Source: JABFSS01 sp964449445 (GTDB taxonomy: Bacteria > Patescibacteriota > Gracilibacteria > Peribacterales > Peribacteraceae). From it: a stretch of DNA of 64,000 bases. Under the pieces are notes generated by a model. That model was not told where the DNA came from. It saw nothing but the letters and a program-made list of their open reading frames with translations, and did not search any database. Position 1 is the first letter of the stretch, and every line of letters begins with the position of its first letter. Shown one piece after another: positions 1 to 8,412 of this stretch. The translations under genes and the position numbers were made by a program. The stretch spans positions 149,103 to 213,102 of the forward strand of contig CAYUZT010000001.1 of NCBI GenBank assembly GCA_964449445.1. Reading direction: 5' to 3'.

Positions 1-665
1 GTTGGTCGGTTTTCAATGCGCGTCAGGTTGATGTCGTAGACTTTAAATGGCGTCAGCATATCGTGCAATAAACCCGGACGGTCGCCATGCAGATGCAAGA
101 CGATGCTCATCTGCGTTTTCGGTCTTTGGGGAAAAGGATCGTCTTTGGTGATGATCGCAAATCGCGTGGTATTTCCGGCGCGCTGAACTTCTTTACTGAT
201 CACCGGGAGTCCGCGTTGTACCATGGTGCTTTCGCGCGCAATCACGCCGATGGTCGGATCTTTCAATCCAAGTTCAATCGCGAACGCAGTGCTACTGACT
301 GGAAAGTGTTCGGCGTCCGGGAAATTTTCGTGCAGGTATTCTTTGCAATGCGCCAATGCTTGGCTGTGACTGGCGATCTTTGTGATGCTCTTTCGATCAA
401 TTCCGCCGAATGCGTAATGGATCGATACGTCATGCGTGTGCCATATTTTTACGTCCGTTGCGATCAGAAGATCCCATACTTCATTCACCAACCCGTGCAA
501 ACTGTTCTCGATAGGGACGAATCCGATGCCGCCGTTCTTCTGAAGGGTTTCGAACAGTGCATCGAAATTTGCCATCAACATGATCTCTGCATCCGGAAAT
601 AATTCCAAAGCTGCATCGTGTGATGACGTGCCAGCGGGGCCAAGGGTGAGCAGACGTGTGATCAT
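1..665 (-). CDS. pheA: Prephenate dehydratase, 3' end cut by window edge
   Basis: Converts prephenate to phenylpyruvate, the committed step to phenylalanine. About 221 residues are visible. The N-terminal part has the dehydratase fold, opening MITRLLTLGPAGTSSHDAAL, with a catalytic TRF motif (N-T-T-R-F) near residue 165. After it comes an ACT regulatory domain with a GDRPGLL stretch and ENRP, the equivalent of the ESRP Phe-binding motif. The frame is open to base 1, so the C-terminus lies outside the window. The start codon overlaps the tyrA stop as ATGA (662-665), implying translational coupling. No chorismate mutase domain is fused; that activity is the separate gene at 1513-1761. Last visible gene of the aromatic operon. 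Confidence 0.93.
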   Translation of the reverse strand, partial: MITRLLTLGPAGTSSHDAALELFPDAEIMLMANFDALFETLQKNGGIGFVPIENSLHGLVNEVWDLLIATDVKIWHTHDVSIHYAFGGIDRKSITKIASHSQALAHCKEYLHENFPDAEHFPVSSTAFAIELGLKDPTIGVIARESTMVQRGLPVISKEVQRAGNTTRFAIITKDDPFPQRPKTQMSIVLHLHGDRPGLLHDMLTPFKVYDINLTRIENRP

Positions 666-1516
666 CGACGGCGGAGGTGAGCGAGCGTACGGATACAGGC
701 TTCACTGCGCGTGCGCGCAAGGGCTGTACGGCGCGAGCTGAAGGATCGTTGAAGTTCGTGGTAGAGCGAGCGGAAACGCGTGTAGTCCTGCTGTTCACAA
801 ATTTTCGCGTACTCGCCGAGAAGCGTCTGCAAGGTTTTAATCACCTCCAGGCTTCGGGGATTTCCGAAGATGATCGGCCCGTAGAGGAGGGGATTATCGT
901 CCAGGAAACGGCCGACCATATTCAGTTCCAGTTCGTATGGTGGCGGCGTCACTTTGTCCATCATCCCCAAATCAGCCCCGAGAGTCTGCAAAGCCCCCGC
1001 AATCAACAGACTCTTTAAATGGGGCAATGCTTGCACGAATGTCATCAACTGATCATGCTCGCCGGGGGTCATCACGACGGTCTTGAGCCCCATTTTCCCG
1101 AGAAGCGTCTGCAGAGAGCGCAGCGTGTCGCGCTTGCAACGACCGGGAGTGAGAATGACAGTCTCGCCGAGTGCTTGCGTCTTCGGTCCGAACATCGGGT
1201 GCATGCCGATCACTTCTCCGCGAGCACCCAGCATCGCTTCCACTTGCGCCGTTTTGAGGGAGCTCACGTCCACGATCAACTGGTCACGTCGCGTTGTGTG
1301 GACGACTTCTTTCTTCATGATGCGGGTGGAATCTTGCAATGGGACTGCAAAGAGGACGATGTCGCAGCGCGCAAATAGGTCTCGTGGACGAAGGCGCGTG
1401 CGCTTGTCGCAGATTGCTACATGGAAGCCGAGCTTGCGAAAGAACATGGCAAACTGCGCGCCCGTGCGGCCTTTGCCGCCAATAATGCCGATCTGCATGG
1501 AGCGTGTGATTTTCAT
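662..1516 (-). CDS. tyrA: Prephenate dehydrogenase (284 aa)
   Basis: NAD(P)-dependent oxidation of prephenate to 4-hydroxyphenylpyruvate for tyrosine. The N-terminus carries a Rossmann nucleotide loop, IGIIGGKGRTGAQF, and HPMFGPK is the conserved substrate-site stretch near residue 115. I place the start at 1516 (MKITRSMQ) because it overlaps the chorismate mutase stop as ATGA; an inner ATG at 1498 is a possible alternative. The domain stands alone, with no fused mutase or ACT domain. Upstream extensions of the frame run through the chorismate mutase gene and are not expected to be translated. Confidence 0.92.
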   Translation of the reverse strand: MKITRSMQIGIIGGKGRTGAQFAMFFRKLGFHVAICDKRTRLRPRDLFARCDIVLFAVPLQDSTRIMKKEVVHTTRRDQLIVDVSSLKTAQVEAMLGARGEVIGMHPMFGPKTQALGETVILTPGRCKRDTLRSLQTLLGKMGLKTVVMTPGEHDQLMTFVQALPHLKSLLIAGALQTLGADLGMMDKVTPPPYELELNMVGRFLDDNPLLYGPIIFGNPRSLEVIKTLQTLLGEYAKICEQQDYTRFRSLYHELQRSFSSRRTALARTRSEACIRTLAHLRRR

Positions 1517-1761
1517 GAGGATTGCACGGAACGGGAGGCGGAAATGATATCTGCCAGGATTTTGTCGATGACTGCAGACTCCAGACCAAGCTCTGTACCG
1601 ATTTTGCGCCAATTGCGACGCAGTTCTTCTTCGCGTCCAGAATCCTCAATCTGCGTCTTGAAAGATCGTGCTTTACGTGCGAGTGCGAGACGCTCAGCGA
1701 GGAGTGTCAGCAGTTGCACATCAATGGCATCAATCAGTCGGCGGATGTCGGGGAGGGTCAT
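1513..1761 (-). CDS. Chorismate mutase, AroQ class (82 aa)
   Basis: Rearranges chorismate to prephenate, feeding both tyrA and pheA directly downstream. This is a minimal all-helical monofunctional mutase: residues from MTLPDIRRLIDAID onward form the long first helix with the arginine expected at the active site, followed by LAERLALARKARSFK with the second Arg/Lys pair. Length of about 80-90 residues is normal for the AroQ class. The start at 1761 follows a CU-rich leader with no Shine-Dalgarno sequence. The stop overlaps the tyrA start. Confidence 0.9.
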   Translation of the reverse strand: MTLPDIRRLIDAIDVQLLTLLAERLALARKARSFKTQIEDSGREEELRRNWRKIGTELGLESAVIDKILADIISASRSVQSS

Positions 1762-1789
1762 AAGAGGGGATGGTAAGATGGTTGGATGG

Positions 1790-2791
1790 TTAAATGGTGG
1801 GAGCAGGGTAGGCACGTTGGATGAGAAAACAATCTGCGAGGACGAGCGCGACCATTGCCTCGGCAACGGGAATCACGCGGGGGACGATGCACGGATCATG
1901 TCGCCCGGCTTTGGCGATTTCACCAACGGAACTTGGGGGCTTGATGCTCGCGCGGATCACAATATCTTCACCCGTCGAGATGCCGCCAAGCATGCCGCCG
2001 AAATTTGTGCGGTCTGCGATGTACTCCTGTCCGCGCATCTCTGCTGTCCGGAAGCCCGCACCGTAATCGAAGCCCGTAACGGCACCGATCGTGAGCAGCG
2101 CTTCGGCTAGACGCGATTTTAATTTACGGAACACTGGATCGCCAAGGTTCGGTGGAGCATGCATGACACGTATTTCGATGATGCCGCCGGTCGAATCTGC
2201 TTTGCCCTTGAGATCGAGTACGTACTGTTCCATGTTCTTCGCGACCTCCGGGTCTGCGCACCGGACGGGGTTCTGTTCAATCGTCTCGGGAAGAAATTTC
2301 ACTGCCTCATGCGGGCCGATCTTCACGGTGTGTCCAATGATTTTCACCTCGGGAGGCAGAATCTTCCGTGCCACCACGCCGCCGATCACACGCGCGACTG
2401 TCTCGCGTCCAGAGGAGCGTCCGCCACCGCGGTGATCTCGATGAGCGTATTTTGCCATGTACGTCTGGTCTGCATGCCCGTCACGTGCGACGAACTTGAG
2501 CTTGTCGTAGTCTTCTGACTTCTGGTTCGTGTTGCGGATGATCACCGTAATCGGCATGCCGGTCGTTTTTCCCTCGAATGTTCCCGAAAGAATCTCCGGT
2601 GCATCGGTTTCTTTGCGCGCAGTCGTCACGGCACTCTGCCCTGGCCGTCGTCGCGCAAGTTCTAGAAAAAAATCATCCTCAGTCAGGGGAATTCCTGACG
2701 GACAGCCGTCGATTACACAGCCGAGTGCGGTGCCGTGCGATTCACCGAACGTCGTAATGCGCAGTAGATCGCCGAAGGAGTTGGAGGCCAT
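1790..2791 (-). CDS. aroC: Chorismate synthase (333 aa)
   Basis: FMN-dependent trans-elimination of phosphate from EPSP, giving chorismate, the last shikimate step. Signature stretches are GESHGTALG near the N-terminus, RRPGQS, and the HRDHRGGGRSSGRETVARV block near residue 115. Slightly shorter than the usual 350-390 residues, mainly at the C-terminus. The start follows a C/U-rich leader (CUACCCCUCCUUAUU) and a short hairpin at 2808-2824. It lies 55 nt after aroDE, the widest gap in the operon. Confidence 0.96.
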   Translation of the reverse strand: MASNSFGDLLRITTFGESHGTALGCVIDGCPSGIPLTEDDFFLELARRRPGQSAVTTARKETDAPEILSGTFEGKTTGMPITVIIRNTNQKSEDYDKLKFVARDGHADQTYMAKYAHRDHRGGGRSSGRETVARVIGGVVARKILPPEVKIIGHTVKIGPHEAVKFLPETIEQNPVRCADPEVAKNMEQYVLDLKGKADSTGGIIEIRVMHAPPNLGDPVFRKLKSRLAEALLTIGAVTGFDYGAGFRTAEMRGQEYIADRTNFGGMLGGISTGEDIVIRASIKPPSSVGEIAKAGRHDPCIVPRVIPVAEAMVALVLADCFLIQRAYPAPTI

Positions 2792-2807
2792 AATAAGGAG
2801 GGGTAGC

Positions 2808-2824
2808 GCGGCCTTTCTGGCCGC
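2808..2824 (-). repeat. Short hairpin ahead of aroC
   Basis: A perfect 6-bp stem GCGGCC/GGCCGC with a 5-nt loop (AGAAA in the RNA sense) sits 17-33 nt upstream of the aroC start. A near copy (stem GCGCCC/GGGCGC, same AGAAA loop) sits between rplJ and rplL at 37623-37639. Either could tune translation or mRNA processing within an operon; neither is followed by a U-tract. Confidence 0.6.
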
Positions 2825-2846
2825 AGTTGTTAGAGTTGGGGGGAAA

Positions 2847-4202
2847 TTACACGGAAGAAAGAAGGAGATTATGGACGGCAGATGTATCGTCAGTCGTCGC
2901 TACCATGCCAGAGAAAAGCCGAAACTGTTCGAGCCCCTGCTCAAGGAGCATCTGCAGCCCATCGCTCGCAGCATACCCGGCTTCTTCGGCGTTCTTGAGG
3001 AAGCGAGTGTCTTTTCCGTAGCGCAGATCAAACGCGCGAGCGCCAGTTGGCGCTTCTGGCAGCAGGACATCTCTGTCCTCTGTGATCGCACACACAATAC
3101 AGTCATGTTTTTGGGCAGCGAGATCATACAATGGACGTTCCTGAACATCAAAACGGTGTGTGAGGTCACGACGACTCTCCTCATTTCTGCCGTAGAGGAC
3201 AATATCGTCGATGCCCTGAGTACGGCAGCACTGGATGACGGCGGGAACAACGCCTCCGCTTCCGAGAATCGCGACGGAACGAACACCGTTCCAATCGAAG
3301 CCTTCTTCCAGACCGACAACGTCCGTATTGAAGCCGATAAAGCGCGATCCTTCGCGAGTAACCGTATTCACGCTCCCCAATTCTTTTGCCGCGCCACGCA
3401 GTTCATCCAAAAAAGGGATGATCGCTGTCTTGAAGGGTGCAGTGACGGAGAATCCATCGATGTTCATTGAGGTGAGTGATACCCACGCCTCATTGAGGTC
3501 ATCGGTAGGGAACAAGGCGAAGAGTGCGTCCACCTTGTGGCGTTCAAAAAACGTATTGTGCATCAGTGGACTGAGACTTCTGCTGATCTGCTGACCTCCG
3601 AGGAGTCCAAAAATCTTCGGCGAATGGCAGTGGCGCGTCTTCTCATAGAGTGAGAATGGTATTTGCCCTGGCGCTGCTTCATCTCCTGCATCAAGAAAAG
3701 TGTACGTCAGTGCATTTTTGAGAGGGGAGAGAAGGCGAGAGAGATGTGCCTTTGGTCCCATTCCCAGGATGATGCGCTTTTGATCATTCGGGAGGAGTCC
3801 ATGCAGAGCGTCCAGCGTCTGGAGATCCGCGTATGACTGAATTTTGGTCGCGATTTTCACAATGTCAGGTTTTGTAGAGAGGAGCGCCCTCACGATGTTC
3901 TGGAGTTCGGGAGGATCCGGTGTTCGAGTGTGATCATGAAAGCTGCGAATCACTGTGACGTTCGAAGGAACGGCCATTGCCTCTCCTAATTCCAGATCGA
4001 CGAAGCGAGGTTTCAGCGTTGCAAGCATCTGCATTCCCTTTTTGCGTGGAGCGATCAGCAAAGGTAGTGGAGAATCAAACGCGGATACCTCCGGTGTCAG
4101 GTCTCCGCGGATTTCGAGCATGTCGATACCCATCGTCTTTGCCCGAAGCGCGCACGCCCGGGGGTTTTTTGCAGCCGAGAGGGGAAGGGTTACCACGAAC
4201 AT
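2847..4202 (-). CDS. aroD/aroE: Bifunctional 3-dehydroquinate dehydratase / shikimate dehydrogenase (451 aa)
   Basis: A fusion catalysing 3-dehydroquinate to 3-dehydroshikimate to shikimate. Residues 1 to about 200 form a type I dehydroquinase with the Schiff-base lysine in DIVKIATK and the catalytic histidine in RSFHDH. From about residue 205 comes shikimate dehydrogenase: FGLLGGQQISRSLSPLMH for substrate binding, VTAPFK with the catalytic lysine, NTVTREG, and the NADP loop ILGSGGVVPAV. The same order is known in plants and Chlamydia. I chose the ATG at 4202, which overlaps the aroAK 3' end by 13 nt; longer reading frames run through aroAK. Confidence 0.94.
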   Translation of the reverse strand: MFVVTLPLSAAKNPRACALRAKTMGIDMLEIRGDLTPEVSAFDSPLPLLIAPRKKGMQMLATLKPRFVDLELGEAMAVPSNVTVIRSFHDHTRTPDPPELQNIVRALLSTKPDIVKIATKIQSYADLQTLDALHGLLPNDQKRIILGMGPKAHLSRLLSPLKNALTYTFLDAGDEAAPGQIPFSLYEKTRHCHSPKIFGLLGGQQISRSLSPLMHNTFFERHKVDALFALFPTDDLNEAWVSLTSMNIDGFSVTAPFKTAIIPFLDELRGAAKELGSVNTVTREGSRFIGFNTDVVGLEEGFDWNGVRSVAILGSGGVVPAVIQCCRTQGIDDIVLYGRNEESRRDLTHRFDVQERPLYDLAAQKHDCIVCAITEDRDVLLPEAPTGARAFDLRYGKDTRFLKNAEEAGYAASDGLQMLLEQGLEQFRLFSGMVATTDDTSAVHNLLLSSV

Positions 4203-5956
4203 GATGAACGGAGGGCAGCGCGCAGAGCTGTTACTTGATTTTTCTGCAGCAGTGACGGTGGCAGAGTGATATCGGCCAGCGCGGCATACAGAGGAGTGCG
4301 CCTTTTGAGAATTAGTGGCACTTCTTCCTCCAGTGGCAGCTTTGTCAGCGCGGGTCGGTGAAGCTTCTGCAGTCTTGCAATCACCGTTGCGATCGGCTCG
4401 CGCATCCAGATAATCACCGCGTGCTTTGTGAGTGCTGCGCGCGTCTCTGCAGATTCTATCGATCCGCCACCAAGTGACAGGACGATGCCTGGTTGCAGGT
4501 GCGCCCGAACGATCTCCTTCTCTTTTTTTCGGAAGAATTTCCATCCACGGCGTCGCAGGATGTCATGAATTTTTCCGTGCGTAGACACGTCATGAAGTTC
4601 TCCGTGCGTAGAACTGAACACAGCATCCGTATCGATGTGCTGCAGTCCGACTGTTCGCGCAAAAGCTCTCCCAAGGGTCGATTTCCCCACACCACGCATT
4701 CCGATAATCGCGATGCAACGGGGAGAATGGTGGAGTTTCTGTAGAGCCCGAAAGAAATCGGGGTAACTTTTGCGCACACAATCGGGATTTTTGATGCGGA
4801 TGCCCGGATGCATGGAGCCGAGGATGGCGAATGCCATCGCCATACGGTGATCGTCGTGGGGATCAAGCAGAGCGGAGTGGAGTTTCGGACTGTGATGGAT
4901 CCGAAGTTCCGCTGCACGCTCATCAATCTTCACACCGACTTTTTTGAGTTCATGAGTGAGGACAGACAGACGGTCTGTTTCCTTGATCCGGAGATTCCCC
5001 ACACCTGTCAGGATCGTTTTGCCTTTCCTTCGAGCCGCGAGCACTGCGAGATTCATCACCTGGTCGGGAATATTTTTGCAATTGATGACGCAGCGCCCAG
5101 GGCGCCGCAGCTTCTTGATGATCGTAGACATGGCAGCATCGCCTTGTGTTGAACGTGGATCCAAATTCGGTGAATGGAAGGTGCTGCCGGTCAGTTCAGC
5201 GAGTACCAGGAACGCTCCCGCGGCACTGAAGTCCCCTTCGATCACGTATTTTCCTAGAGATCGTAGACCAAATGGAGAAACGATGTACTTTCCGCCGCGC
5301 ATCGCGCAATTGGAACCAAAGTCTCGCAGCACTTTGCGGGTCAGTGCAATGTAAGCAGGGGATGCGAGGGTTGAGGACAAGCGAATAGCCAGTCCTTTTT
5401 GTAAAAGCGGGGCAATGAGGAGCAATGCGGAGAGAAATTGGCTGCTCTTGCTTGCATCCAGCATCACGTTTCCTCCACGCATGCTTCCTCCGCGGATGTG
5501 GATGGGTGGGAATCCCTGTGCATCCGCAATATCTGCCCCCAGAGTCTTCAATGCGGTGACAAGATCGCCGATGGGACGCTCTTTCATTCGCTCGTTACCC
5601 GTCACAATCCACTCTCCAGGTGTAATTGCACACAGCGCAGTGAGAAAACGCAGTGTTGTGCCTGCATTCGAGCAGTCGAGAGTCGCGCGACCAGCCTTTG
5701 GAGGGAATCCGCCAATGATTTTCAATATTCCTCGAGACCGATCAGTCCAGTGGGCATGAAATCCCATCTTTTGCACGTTGCGAACAAGCAATACGACGTC
5801 ATCGCACGGGGTTGCATGATGCAAGCTGGTCGTTCCCTTTGCCAAGCACGCAGCGATGATCGAGCGGTTGGCGTGCGATTTCGATCCCGGCATGGGCAAT
5901 GTCGCATCGAACGGCATCGTGAGGCGATCAACGGTCATTGTGGAGGAAGCAGTCAT
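4190..5956 (-). CDS. aroA/aroK: EPSP synthase fused to shikimate kinase (588 aa)
   Basis: Two shikimate-pathway enzymes in one chain. Residues 1 to about 410 are EPSP synthase (PEP plus shikimate-3-phosphate): PGSKSHANR, NAGTTLRFLTAL, KETDRL and DPHDDHRMAMAF are visible. From about residue 415 a shikimate kinase begins, with a Walker A loop GMRGVGKST at about 419-427, the DTD shikimate-binding acid shortly after, and the LSLGGGS loop. The order is inverted relative to the reaction order (kinase acts first). The start at 5956 overlaps the aroB stop as ATGA. No stop codon or frameshift separates the halves. Confidence 0.94.
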   Translation of the reverse strand: MTASSTMTVDRLTMPFDATLPMPGSKSHANRSIIAACLAKGTTSLHHATPCDDVVLLVRNVQKMGFHAHWTDRSRGILKIIGGFPPKAGRATLDCSNAGTTLRFLTALCAITPGEWIVTGNERMKERPIGDLVTALKTLGADIADAQGFPPIHIRGGSMRGGNVMLDASKSSQFLSALLLIAPLLQKGLAIRLSSTLASPAYIALTRKVLRDFGSNCAMRGGKYIVSPFGLRSLGKYVIEGDFSAAGAFLVLAELTGSTFHSPNLDPRSTQGDAAMSTIIKKLRRPGRCVINCKNIPDQVMNLAVLAARRKGKTILTGVGNLRIKETDRLSVLTHELKKVGVKIDERAAELRIHHSPKLHSALLDPHDDHRMAMAFAILGSMHPGIRIKNPDCVRKSYPDFFRALQKLHHSPRCIAIIGMRGVGKSTLGRAFARTVGLQHIDTDAVFSSTHGELHDVSTHGKIHDILRRRGWKFFRKKEKEIVRAHLQPGIVLSLGGGSIESAETRAALTKHAVIIWMREPIATVIARLQKLHRPALTKLPLEEEVPLILKRRTPLYAALADITLPPSLLQKNQVTALRAALRSSCSW

Positions 5957-6990
5957 GATCGGGAGCGCGCAAAGAGGTCTTTGCTGATTGCTTGCACCGC
6001 TCCATGACCGATCCGATCGGGCACGGCCATGCGAACCACTCCTCCTGAGGATTTTTTGTCGCTTTGCATCAAGTCCCAGAGGTCTTCCGTCGTGAATTCC
6101 TTGGGAATATCCGTTGGCATCTCCATAGATTGCAGAAGCGCAGTCACACGATCTGCACCTTTCGTTCCTGCCATCATCATTTCGCACACCATTCCGATGC
6201 TCACGGCCTGTCCGTGAGGAATCGAGAAGTTTGAGAGTGCTTCCACGGCATGTCCTACGGTATGACCGAAGTTCAGGAGCATACGTTTGCCTGATTCACG
6301 CTCGTCTTCCTCAATTACAGCCGCCTTCATGCGGACAGACCGCTCGATGGTTTCGATGAGCGCGGCATCCTCTCGTTTCAAAATGTCTTTGGTGTGCTTT
6401 TCCATCCATTCGAAGGATTCCGCATCGAGAATCGCCGCCATTTTCACTGCTTCCACCATGCCTTCGGAGATTGCAGTCTGCGGGAGACCTTCGAGCGTAG
6501 CGATATCCATCACAATCCCGAGCGGTTGATGAATCGTGCCGATCATATTTTTTGCGGAGCCCAAATCTACTGCTGTTTTTCCTCCAACTGCTGCGTCTGT
6601 CATTGCAAGCAGCGTCGTCGGCACGTGGATCACGCGAATTCCCCGCTGGTAGATGCTTGCGACGAACCCTCCAAGGTCGGTCAGCATCCCTCCACCGATT
6701 GTGATGAGGACGCTGCGCCGACTCATTTTCATTTTGAGCAACTGCGCGCAGATACGCTCAGCTTCGCTCATAGATTTTGACGCCTCGCCGGATGCAACAG
6801 AGAGACAGGGTGCATTGCCGAGGAGTGCACTCACGTTTTTTGCAATCTTCTCCACGCGCGCGTCATGTAGCACGATGATTCCCTCTGCCTCTGTGATCAG
6901 TTTTGGAATGTTTTCCAGGATTCCTCGCCCGATCAGGACGCAGCAGGGGGGAGCGTGATGTGCCGGTGGTTGGAGGGAGAGCGTCTTCAT
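5953..6990 (-). CDS. aroB: 3-dehydroquinate synthase (345 aa)
   Basis: Cyclises DAHP to 3-dehydroquinate using NAD and a divalent metal. Visible motifs are GGGMLTDLGGFVASIYQRG for NAD, PTTLLAMTDAAVGGKT, the metal-ligand glutamate in SEGMVEAVK, and NFGHTVGHAVE with the metal histidines. The start at 6990 is five nucleotides after the aroF stop. Normal length for the family. Confidence 0.96.
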   Translation of the reverse strand: MKTLSLQPPAHHAPPCCVLIGRGILENIPKLITEAEGIIVLHDARVEKIAKNVSALLGNAPCLSVASGEASKSMSEAERICAQLLKMKMSRRSVLITIGGGMLTDLGGFVASIYQRGIRVIHVPTTLLAMTDAAVGGKTAVDLGSAKNMIGTIHQPLGIVMDIATLEGLPQTAISEGMVEAVKMAAILDAESFEWMEKHTKDILKREDAALIETIERSVRMKAAVIEEDERESGKRMLLNFGHTVGHAVEALSNFSIPHGQAVSIGMVCEMMMAGTKGADRVTALLQSMEMPTDIPKEFTTEDLWDLMQSDKKSSGGVVRMAVPDRIGHGAVQAISKDLFARSRS

Positions 6991-6995
6991 GGGTC

Positions 6996-8015
6996 TTAGA
7001 CTACAGTTTTCCCGAGGGCGGAGGCGACTGCGCGAATACTCGCAATGCCGTCCATCCACTGTTCGCGGTCCAGTGACTGCGGACCATCGGAGAGTGCTTC
7101 CTCCGGTCGTGGATGAATTTCGATGATCAAACCATCCGCGCCAACGGCAACGGCGCTCCGTGCGGTATCTTCTACCCAGCGGGATTTGCCCGCAGAGTGG
7201 CTTGGGTCGATCACAATTGGCAGGTGCGTCATCTCGCGGAGCGCTGGAACGGAGCCCAGGCATAATGTGAAGCGCACTTCTTCCTCGAACGTGCGGATCC
7301 CGCGTTCGCAGAGAATCACCTGGTGGTTTCCACCCGCGAGAATGTATTCGGCAGCGAGTAAGAACTCCTCGAGCGTCGCTGCGAGTCCACGTTTGAGCAT
7401 CACGGGTTTCCGACATGCTCCAGCTCGGCGCAGCAGATCGTAGTTTTGCATGTTGCGCGCGCCGATCTGGATGATATCTACGTATGATGCGACCAGATCG
7501 ATCTGCTCCGTGTTCATTGCTTCGGAAATCGTGGCCATGCCGTACTTCTCACCGGCCTTCTTGAGCAGTTTGAGCCCATCTTCGCCAAGTCCGTTGAACG
7601 AGTACGGCCCCGTGCGTGGTTTAAACGCACCGCCGCGCAGCACATTCACTCCTCCTTCCTTCGCCATCGCTGCCGTCTCATCCATCTGTCCGGGAGATTC
7701 TATCGAACACGGCCCCGCCATCACCACCACCTGGCTGCGCGAGCCGAGCAGGCATCCGGGTCGAAGCGTAATTTCCGTGCGATCCTTGTTCTTCCGTGAT
7801 GCAAGCTTGTACGGGGGCTCTACGCGATCCACGGATTTCACCCCGTCGATATTCTCAAATACATCCAAGTCCACGTGCGCGGTATCACCGGGAACGGCGA
7901 TCACGCGGCCGTTATCACCAATCACGTGACTCTCGCAGCTGTACTTCTGCTGCAGGAGATCGCGGATGTGGGCGATAAGGGGCTTGTCGTGCTTGCGTTG
8001 GAGGACGATGAGCAT
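6996..8015 (-). CDS. aroF: 3-deoxy-7-phosphoheptulonate (DAHP) synthase (339 aa)
   Basis: First step of the shikimate pathway: PEP plus erythrose-4-phosphate. Residues 1 to about 70 form a small ferredoxin-like N-terminal domain of the type that binds feedback inhibitors in Thermotoga-class enzymes. The barrel follows with AGPCSIES, FKPRTGPYSF, QIGARNMQN, VMLKRG and IDPSHSAG. First structural gene of the operon, behind a 90-nt gap and a leader peptide rich in aromatic codons. Start context is CU-rich (UUUUCCCCUCCCUCCC) with no Shine-Dalgarno sequence. It is probably controlled both by the leader and by enzyme feedback, though feedback is inferred only from the N-terminal domain. Confidence 0.96.
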   Translation of the reverse strand: MLIVLQRKHDKPLIAHIRDLLQQKYSCESHVIGDNGRVIAVPGDTAHVDLDVFENIDGVKSVDRVEPPYKLASRKNKDRTEITLRPGCLLGSRSQVVVMAGPCSIESPGQMDETAAMAKEGGVNVLRGGAFKPRTGPYSFNGLGEDGLKLLKKAGEKYGMATISEAMNTEQIDLVASYVDIIQIGARNMQNYDLLRRAGACRKPVMLKRGLAATLEEFLLAAEYILAGGNHQVILCERGIRTFEEEVRFTLCLGSVPALREMTHLPIVIDPSHSAGKSRWVEDTARSAVAVGADGLIIEIHPRPEEALSDGPQSLDREQWMDGIASIRAVASALGKTVV

Positions 8016-8105
8016 GGGAGGGAGGGGAAAACTCGGGACAAAGAAAATTCCGCCTCCTCTCTCTGGGAAGCGTGCATTGGCGCTAGTCCGCTGGAGAGGT
8101 TGCGT
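8016..8105 (-). promoter_or_regulatory. aro operon leader region downstream of the leader peptide
   Basis: About 90 nt separate the leader-peptide stop from aroF. The segment can form CCUCUCC...GAGAGG and holds an AGGAGG run about 40 nt before the aroF ATG, too far to act as its ribosome site. It then becomes strongly pyrimidine-rich. Mutually exclusive pairings with the leader-peptide region make it a candidate attenuator or translational control region. On the plus strand 8216-8412 holds nothing I can assign except the approach to the LysE-type gene. Confidence 0.4.
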
Positions 8106-8180
8106 TTAGTTAAAGTACCACGTAAAGCTCCCCGCACGTGCGCTTGAAATTTGAACCGATGAGAATGTGCGCGGAGACAT
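8106..8180 (-). CDS. Aromatic leader peptide of the aro operon (24 aa)
   Basis: A 24-codon open frame lies between the aro promoter and aroF. It begins MSPRTFSSVQ and ends SFTWYFN, so codons for Phe, Trp, Tyr and Phe are clustered just before the stop. Its ATG is at or next to the predicted +1, so it would be translated as a leaderless message. The control codons lie between GGGGAG (RNA sense of 8128-8133) and CUCUCC (8093-8098), which can pair; the latter can instead pair with GAGAGG (8056-8061). This resembles amino-acid attenuation sensing all three aromatic end products. I do not see a clean U-tract terminator before aroF, so the exact mechanism is open. Confidence 0.6.
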   Translation of the reverse strand: MSPRTFSSVQISSARAGSFTWYFN

Positions 8181-8187
8181 TGCGGTC

Positions 8188-8215
8188 AGTGTAGTCGATT
8201 TTGGGCCGCAGTCAA
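8188..8215 (-). promoter_or_regulatory. Promoter of the aro operon
   Basis: On the minus strand a -35 TTGACT (8210-8215) and a -10 TACACT (8188-8193) are separated by 16 bp. The predicted start of transcription, near 8181, coincides with the ATG of the leader peptide. Confidence 0.6.
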
Positions 8216-8412
8216 GCCATCTTCTTGACTCTGCTTTTTCTCGTCGTAGAATTTGGGTCACGACATGCGTACCTGGACACTCGTCTATCGCGCTTCCATT
8301 ACTGCTTTTACAGCGGGGTGCGCGCACGTGTCTTAGGTTCATGCGGAGAAACAAGACAGCGCGTTCCCCCAGCCGGTGGAGCGCATTTTTTTATTTCTTT
8401 CTCCTCTCTCCA

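Noticed and set aside
8016..8105. Intrinsic terminator in the aro leader
   Set aside because: Stems exist, but the nearest T-rich stretch is interrupted and nine bases away from the stem.
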